A DNA stretch of 64,000 nucleotides, taken from assembly GCA_016165875.1 (NCBI GenBank), contig JABBOT010000082.1:2280681-2344680 (forward strand), written 5' to 3'. The stretch comes from Acanthopleura granulata (lineage: Eukaryota; Mollusca; Polyplacophora; Chitonida; Chitonidae). This document shows positions 51,501-60,500 of the stretch, in pieces (within the stretch, counting starts at the first letter, position 1; the number at the start of each line of letters is the position of its first letter). The notes beneath the pieces are model-generated. The model had not been told where the DNA came from. It did no database searches and was given only the letters and a program-made list of their open reading frames with translations. Made by a program: the position numbers and the translations under genes.

Positions 51501-54500
51501 GCTTTCTGCGTTCAATGTGATGCTTGTGCAGTCAAAATCATTCTGTCAGTTCTGGGCCCACTTGCATGAAGTCCTCTTAACGCTACTAGCACCATGGCAA
51601 CCACCACTGTAGGCATTACGTCACCATGGCAGATACGTGCTCGTAACATTAGGAGGACTTCGCGCAAGTGGGCTCTGGTCTGCGCAACAGCTGACAGAAC
51701 TAGGTTCACAGCCAAAGGCCCTTGTTAAGGTTGAATTCATGTACATGTATAGGAGTAATATTGTGCACAGTCTAGAGATAGAATGGTTAATGAGTTTTTC
51801 ATACCTCCCCGGTCAAAATTACTTTCACACTCACCTCCCCTTTTACATGGCGGTATCTATTACTCATGACAGAGTGTGTGTTATGACCTACCTTGAAATT
51901 TATTTATTTATTTGATTGGTCTTTTAAACCGTACTCAAGAATATTTCACTTAAACGCTGGCAGCCAGCATTATGGTGGGAGGAAACTGGACAGAATCGGA
52001 GAAAACCCATAACCATCTGCTGCTTCCTGGCAGACTTTCCCACATATGGCCAAAGAGGAAGCCAGCATGAGCTGGACTTGAACTCACAGCAACCTTATTG
52101 GTCCGGGGTAACTGGGTCATTATGCCGTAGTGCACCTTGAAATTGGTTGCCCCGGAACAAACAAAATGTCAAAAAACCCCAATGTGATGGTAGTTCTTAA
52201 ATCTTCAAACTGTACTCTTTCTGCCACAAATGGCTCAAAACTTCCATGTTCTATCCCTTTAATACCCATGTCTGTCTGTCTGTCCGTTCTTTCTGTTCAA
52301 CAGGTGAATGTAGCGGTTTACTGTACCTTGGCAAGCAAAGGGTTGGTTAGACCAGGACTTGTCTCTCTGGCAGACTCTTGTGTCAGGGCCTGCGGCCTTG
52401 TAGCCCTCATTACAGTCCAGTCCAATGGTCTTGCCGTAGCCTCTATCAGTGCCAACCAAACGGCCATTAGCAGGGGACGGAAGGGCTGGACACACGATAG
52501 CTAGACAAAAAACATTCATGTACATGCAATTAAGCCTGCAAATAGGTGCCTGACAATTTTGAAAACACCCCTTTGGACAAAGTGCTATGTCCATGTTGTC
52601 CATTACTGGACAACGATCTCTTGAGTCAAACCACTCTCACCCAAGGGGTGTTTTCAGAAATGGAATGCATGTACCAAAAACAGATTATCTTCATACAATG
52701 ACACAAGCACATAAAAGCCTACTGTAATTCTTCGAACTTTTTCACAAAGCGAGTTTGCAAAGCGTTTCTTCATGCATGTTCTAAACTCATTTATTCTCTG
52801 TTTTCTGATAAAATTATACTTTTTTGTCAAACCCTGAAACTGACCAATCCAACCAATGTAGTTTTGTCTCCAAACTCAAAATCAAAATATGCATAAACTG
52901 CACTGAAAGTTTCTCTTCCACATGCGAAAAGGTTGAAGAATTAGGGTCACACATACACAACTCTATAGCATATATACCTAGTATTAACTCACGGGGATGG
53001 GCACTCCACAGTAAGTTATTTATATATTTATTTGATTGGTGTTTGACACCACTTCAGTTAGACAAAGAACATGCGTACAGGTACAGCAACAGGCATCAAA
53101 CAAACTACATGTACATTTATATAAGGCATATTAAACAATTTAATATACGTCAGTGAAATTTCAATATTTCCTTCACTGATAAAAAATGATATTTCATTAG
53201 TTCGTTATCACTTTTGTCATTACATTTTGCATACAAATTTCTTCACGCAATCATACAATGCCATATTTTAAGGTTTGGCATGAAAACTCTCAATTTTTCG
53301 AGGTGGCAGGGGGGAGATATCCAAACATGGATAAAACACAACCGATCATTTAGGTGTGAGGAAATATCAATGTTTGCATGATACCAAGTCCATCTTTGTG
53401 ATAGCCAGAGCTAAATACATTTCAAATCATCTTTTTCATTTTCAGTTAATGGAACCGAGTGAATGACAAATGATTCTGAGTACATCTGAGCCCGGACACA
53501 CACACACACACACACACACACCACACACTACATGTACACTGTATACAGCATCTACAAAGTGAACCCTTACCATTGCACGTGGGTGCTGGGGAAGACCATG
53601 ACCCAGAGGCCAAACAAAGTGTCCTGTACCTTCCCACCAGTTCGAAGCCCTCGTAGCAAGTAAAGACGACTGTGCGTCCCACTGTGTACACAAATGAGTC
53701 TTTCTCTCCATTGCTAATCGTCCCAGGGTTGCCACAGGATTTGGCTGGAAAACAAAAACACAGCATTTCTGAATCTACTTATTTTAATCTTTTTAAAAGA
53801 ACAGACCACATTTTTAGGAAGTATACATCATCTGAAAGACAATTTCGTGCTGATTCCAAATATGGTCTTCATTTTTTTTTTTTTGGCAATTTTTTTTACA
53901 GTGATTAAAATGGAAATAAAGACTGAGGTGACACGGTGGACTTTTTTGACCATACTGAAGCCCAGTGACGTCATAGGTTCTATTTCGCTGCAAAACATCC
54001 CCTAACTGCTATATGTCTACATCCTACATGAATATACATGAAGTACAACACCTGTATCTGTATTTAATTTGGAACCATAACCGTTACAAGCATGTTTAGT
54101 GGCAAGAAAGAATCTGTGACGTCACCTTTACAAAATCACTGAAACATATTTCAACAGGTCCATACAGTCCATCAAAGAATTCAAAGCTTTGCCTACATTT
54201 TATTCAATCATGAAAAGATGAATAAACTAAAAAGTACATCTAATTTTAGATTCAGCCTTCAACAGCCTTTCCAATGACATATACCAATAAAGTACTTCAT
54301 GCTTTATTCTTATTCCTTCACTTTAAAAGAGAAACCTCACACCAAAGCCGTCACTGTGGGTTCAAGTCCAACTAATACTGGTTTCCTCTCCGGCCGTACG
54401 TGGGAAGGTCGGCCAGCAACCTGCGAATGGTCGTGAAGTGAAATATTCTTGAGTGCGGCATAAAACACCAATCAAATAAATATATAAATCACTTTTAAAT

Positions 54501-57500
54501 CTCAACATTTCTACATGTACAACTACATACTGTGTCTTGACTCTGACAGTGATATGACAGTCTGCTGGCGTATGGAACAGTAACATTGAACATGAGCATC
54601 TATATTAAATATCATTGAAGCAAGCATGAAAACGTGGTAAACACAAATATGCTAAGTTAATCTTAAAATAACACCTGAAATCATAATTAATGGGTTGGGG
54701 AGAAAGAGAAAACTACATGCTTAACTTTAACTGATTACTGATGAATTTAGGCAAAATTACATGTTCAATACAAGACAAAAACGAAAACCAAACTGAATTT
54801 AAACCACCTTCTAAACTTTATAGAGAACCATTACAGAACTGTTATACATTGATCTTAAAAAAGAAGATAAATTTCAAAAGTGGTGGGAAATCTTTTAACA
54901 TTCTATGCGATGAAAAGCATTTCATGAACAAAAAAAAAAAAATGCGTTTTCTTGAATTTTCTCTAGACCTGGTGCTGCTTGATTGTCTAATAAACTTGTA
55001 AATTTCCAATCAGTGTTGGCCAGCTTTCTTCTCCTGGCCCACAATGGAAAACTAGAGTCATGCATGTACATGTATACCAGGACACAGTGTATCTCAATAC
55101 CACGTTTTAACATTCCCAGTTACAATTCTGGTATTAACAATTTCTCAGTTTCATGTACAGCTGATGACTTCACTTAAATGCTGACACGTACGTCATTTTA
55201 CTCCTGTAAATGCCGGACGTTACAGTCTGTTTTGGCCAAGACTTTCTACACCCGCATGTAACCTGGCATTTGCTTATTTGACTGATTTATTTATTTGATT
55301 GGTGTTTTACACTCAGGAATGTATGTATTTCACTTATACGACAGCAGCCGACATTATGGTGGGAATAAACAGGGCAGAGCCCAGGAGAAACCCATGACTA
55401 TTGGCGGGTTGCTGGCAAACTTTCCTACGTACGGCCGGAGAGGAAGCCAGCGTGAGCTGAACTTAAACTCACAGCAAATGCATTGGTGAGAGCCTCCAGG
55501 GTCATTGCGCTATGCTACCACGCTAAGCACCTCAGCCACAGAGGTCCCCTCTGGCTTTTACCAACTTGTTTATAACATGCCATGTTATGTTATGTGCCTA
55601 TAAAGCTAACTCGGGCCATCCTTTAGAAACTGTTTGTTGGGCATAACCTGACCCTGTGAGATAAAACAGGGCTGGTTGGTAGGAAATTCCTTTCAATTTT
55701 TTATTCTGGCTCTTGAAAAAGATAAATGGAGTAAAAAAAAAAACCTTTATCAAAATACCAATAAAAGTGGGGCCCTTTTCTAAAGAGTCGGCTGGACTAT
55801 ACCCAACAAACATATTTTTAAAGATGGCCTTGTTCACTGTCTCATCAAGCACAACCAGGATGTTAAACTATATGAAGTGCCCATGATATAAGTCATACCT
55901 ATAATCTACACAGGAAACTTGACTTGCATGACAAAAAATGTTTTTTCAAATACACAGTTTGGGTAACACAATCTTATTAACGACATACCCTTATCTTTAC
56001 CTTTCCAAGACAAAAAAACAAAACCAATAATAGAGAAATGTAATTTTAGGGGTGATGGTGGGTGAGCTTCAAGCAGAACTAATATGTGTCTGGAAAATTA
56101 TAAGAGTTCTAAAGGTCTTAAAAGTACATGACTGTATAGATACATGTACAACCAAATTCTTGAGTCAAATGAATCAATAATGATACTTTAATGCACATCC
56201 TGCATTGCGTACATACAAAAAGTCCGTTGAGCAAAACAAAGGCACTGAGTGTTGTAACAGGATATGGGCGACTCCAGCCATACACAAGCACAACAAAATA
56301 GCACACACCCTATACACTGTGCATACTGTACTCTTATTGTGTACCAGGAAACCAGCCCTTGTTTGAATTAATGATGTACATGTAGGGAAGAAGTATGTGA
56401 AGGCATGCACCCGCACCTAGCAAACTTCCAAAACCTTTCCCCACATAGGATTACTTTGAGCAGGTCAAACTGTTACAGGCGCTTGAATTTCAATTGCTGG
56501 AACACACAAGCCGCAGGGTGCTCAAACCCAGCCTTGGACAGGAAATTTGTGCATTCCCCTTCCCTCTCTTACCCTAATTCCTCTACCTTTTCGCATATGA
56601 AACACTAGCTGTCAGTCCAATTATGCCTATTTTTAATCTGATTTTAGAGACAAAACTACAATTGTTGGAATGGCTAGTTTCAGGGCTTCACAAACAATAA
56701 AAAGAATAATTTTATCAGTCAGCACAGAATAATGCCTTTCGAATATGCTTGAATAAACACTCTGCAAATATGCGAAAAGTTTGAAGAATTACAGTATACA
56801 GTGTTGGATTATACATGTCCATGTATATGGTCACACCCACTTTTTTGAAACATAAACAAACCCTCAGCATGCCGACAAGACCAAACGCATGCCACATTCC
56901 ATAAAAACAATTTCTGACTATTAATCAAAACCTTTAAACTCAATTTTACAACTTATCTGATACTTACTGGTTTTGAAATTTGTGTCACTTGTACTTTAGG
57001 ATGATATAGGTGTACCAGTTATGCCCTTAATTTTCATATTTCAAGAATGCTTAATTTTCAGTCAAGCTGTAAAAAATGTTACTTAAGTACGAAACTGCTT
57101 TGTGGAATTGGTTCCCGGTCTTCTGATTGGTCAATCAGCAGCTTGCAGCTTTGTTTACATTCCAAATGCACAACTGTGAACTGGTGTATTGATTAGCTAA
57201 AGAGCGAAAGCACCCTTCTGACTCGCAAAGCATTCTGTTACGTGATTTTTATACATGCAAGTAACAGAGCCACATAAAAGTTTCGTCATTTAGGATCCCA
57301 AACCTCTGCTCCCCAGACCCTTTTGACAGGTTCAAAAATTTTTTACACCAGGTCCTGAACGAACACTTTTGGGGGTCGTGCTGACGGGGCATGGTAAAGT
57401 TCAAAATTAGCAGGTGGTGATGCTCATGAAATATGACCATTTGCACAGTCTTAAGTTCCTTGAGGATCACTTGTCTTTAACCAATGTGGTGTGCACATCT

Positions 57501-60500
57501 GTGCATCACAAGTCAGAAAGTCTGTCAGTAACTTCCAAAAGGTCAGCTATTTAAGTTAGAGACTGCCATTGTAAAAGTGACAAGTTCTTGATAAGGGCCT
57601 TAGGCAACAATCACACGAATATACTGTAGAATAAATACATGTAATTCATACGAAACTAATGTGCATGCAAAGAGAATGAGAAGATCAGCTCAGTGCTTTC
57701 TGCCCAAAGACATACATGTACGAATTACTTGTCACGCTTCTGAAAGAAACGGTGATCAGAAAACTGTGACCTCAATTGTTTACCAGGTCACTTAGCGGAA
57801 GAGTCAGAATCACTCCAACAATAAGACAACAAGGAGTTAATATATGCATATACACACGTCTGAAGACCAGGTGACATTTTAACTCCTGAAACTATTATTC
57901 TACCTGTTTTTAACGACCGAGTGTCTCCTACAAGCTGTGTGAACTTAATAATGTTGCAGTTTTACTTTAAATTTATTTGATTGTTGTTTGACGCGACACT
58001 CGAGACTTTCTCACTTTAAACATGTACGTGACCGAAGCTGGTCGGTTTTAAGTTTATTTTTATTTACTTATTTGATTTGTGTTTTATGCCGTACTCAAGA
58101 ATATTTCACTTGCATATAAATCCAACAGTATTACCGCAGCAGAGCCTAGGGCAAACCCACGGCCTTCCACAGGCTGCTAGCAAACCATCCCACATATGAC
58201 GGGACAGGAAGCCACTCACAGCAGCCGGATTCATGCCACTGTTGAGAGACCCTTGGGTCATTATGCCCTGCTTGTCTGCTAACCCTTCAACAAGGGAGGA
58301 CGTGAGGGTTTTTAGAGTGGACGAAAGCGGAATGCCTGGCATAAACCACCAACCCTTGGAATGGTTGCCAGCTTATTGACAAACTTTGCCACACAATAAA
58401 CACATGATTATGCCGATGGAAAACAAACTTTTACACAGACTGTACACTACGATCTTCCACAAACATTACAGGGCTTCATTTTTGATATGAATCTGGGAAT
58501 CAAATTCTTGTCATGACTGCTTTAAACAAAATCTGCAGGAATCTACTTCAATTCCCGTTAAAAAAGTCAGATACAAATTCACTGAATCATTGTAATGAAA
58601 AAATGCATTGTTTCTGATCATTAAAGTTATGAACCTGGAATACCCAAAACCTGTTTGCATTAATATACTTTCAATCTTCACAAGGATCAAACTCTTGATG
58701 CTAGATTTCAACATGACTATAGCGGATTAGCGCAAGCATAATATACGGGAATCCAATTATAATCTGGTAAAAAAATGACGAAAATAAAGCCCATTAGACT
58801 GCACAAACAACCATGTCGATGATTGTCACCAGGTCACCATGAACGGTATGATTTATGTATTTATTTGACTGGTGTTTTTACGCCGTACTCAAGAATATTT
58901 CACTTACCCAAGATGGCCAGCATTATGGTGGGAGGAAACCAGGCAGATCCCAGTGGAAATCCATGACCATCCACAGCTTGCTGGCAGACCTTCCCACATA
59001 CGGCCGGGAAGGAAGCCAGCATGAGCTGGACTTGAACTCTTAGCGATCGCATTTGTGAGAGGCACCAGGGTCATTACGTCATGCTGATGTGCCAACCCCC
59101 TCAGTCACAGAGGCCCCCTCTGGCTTTTACTGATTTACAAACAGTATGAGTCGGGGGAATGTTGGTACATGTATGCCTTCACATGATTTTTCAAAAAACT
59201 ACAATCTCCCTTCTGCACTACAGTTTGAATAGGATGGCAGTTACGTGGTGAAAAATACCATCTGAAATTACAAGTTATCTCCATACTTTACTATAATTAC
59301 AATGAACACTCTTAGCCTACCATACCTATCCAGTCACAGCTGGGTCACAGACAGGCTATCAATAAATACACTGCATAATACTGCTTGACAAAGTTTGAAT
59401 GCCATTTTTACTTATTGCTTTCCTGGTAAGACACAAATTTCCACTTCTCACTACAAAAAATTCATGCCTAGGTGGTCTAGTGATAGATAATGTAGAAGGA
59501 TGTTAGAGCGTTGACCTTGGGATCCGAGATTGGGGATCAACTCTGGGTGTCGTCATAGATGTACCAAAGACTTTAAAAATGGTACTTGTTGCTGCCTTGT
59601 TTGGTGCTCAGCACTGAGATGTTAAAGCAAGGAAACAGGACTGGTTGGTCCCGTGTCAGTATAATGTGACTGGATGAGGTGTCACGTCTGGTGTCTTCGG
59701 CATGACGTTCCAGTGGTGGCATGGACTCGCCCAGGGACGAGGAGGCTAAGTATATAAATATTCTAGGCATGCCACATATTAAACCCAAGCATATGTACAT
59801 ACATCGCTGCCCAGTCTGATATATGTTTATGTCTAGTCCTACAGAATAAGGCCATCAATAAAAATATGTTTGCAGTGTTTAGCCTGACAGACCCTCCCAA
59901 AAGCGAGTTTTCTGTTAGGATTTTGACAAAAGTTGTTATTATTTTTTCCCCACAATTTCATTTTCTTAAAAATGTTCTACATCTGAAGATATAAACAAAA
60001 AAAACAGGATTCTTATCAAAGGATATCCTAAAAATAAAGCCTGCAAATGTGTGCCTGGCATTTTTGTAAGCACCATTTTTGGACGCAGTCATATGACCAT
60101 GTTGTTCAAGTTATATATAAAAAGTCACTTGGGTCAAAACACTTTCACAAAACAGGTGCTTTCAAAAATGTCAGGCACCTATTTGCAATATAGTTCAATA
60201 TACGTACGGCTGCATCTAAAGGGGGCATCAGCCCAATCCAACCAAGTCCCGTTTTCTGAGCACACTTTGTAAGGATACCCTGACTGCGTATATCCTGGCT
60301 GGCAAGAGAGAGCAGCTACTGTGTTGCTGGGGTAGGGTGGATCCACGCCCGTCAAGTTATGTCTGACATGGTCAACTGGAGGTATCTCACCACAGTTACC
60401 TGGTGACGCAGAAATTTCAGTGATTTACTTATATATGTGATTGGAGATTACGTTGTACTTAAGAATATTTCACTTACAACACCAGCCAGCATTATGGTGG

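Larger units (their letters stand above)
53745..60207 (-). other. Intron 2 of the CCP gene
   Basis: 6.5 kb from donor AGCC|GTACGT. It contains SINEs in both orientations and several MITEs, listed separately. Stretches 53880-54357, 54491-55282 and 55842-57966 show no gene and no repeat that I can name. No further CCP-like exon was found. Confidence 0.7.
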
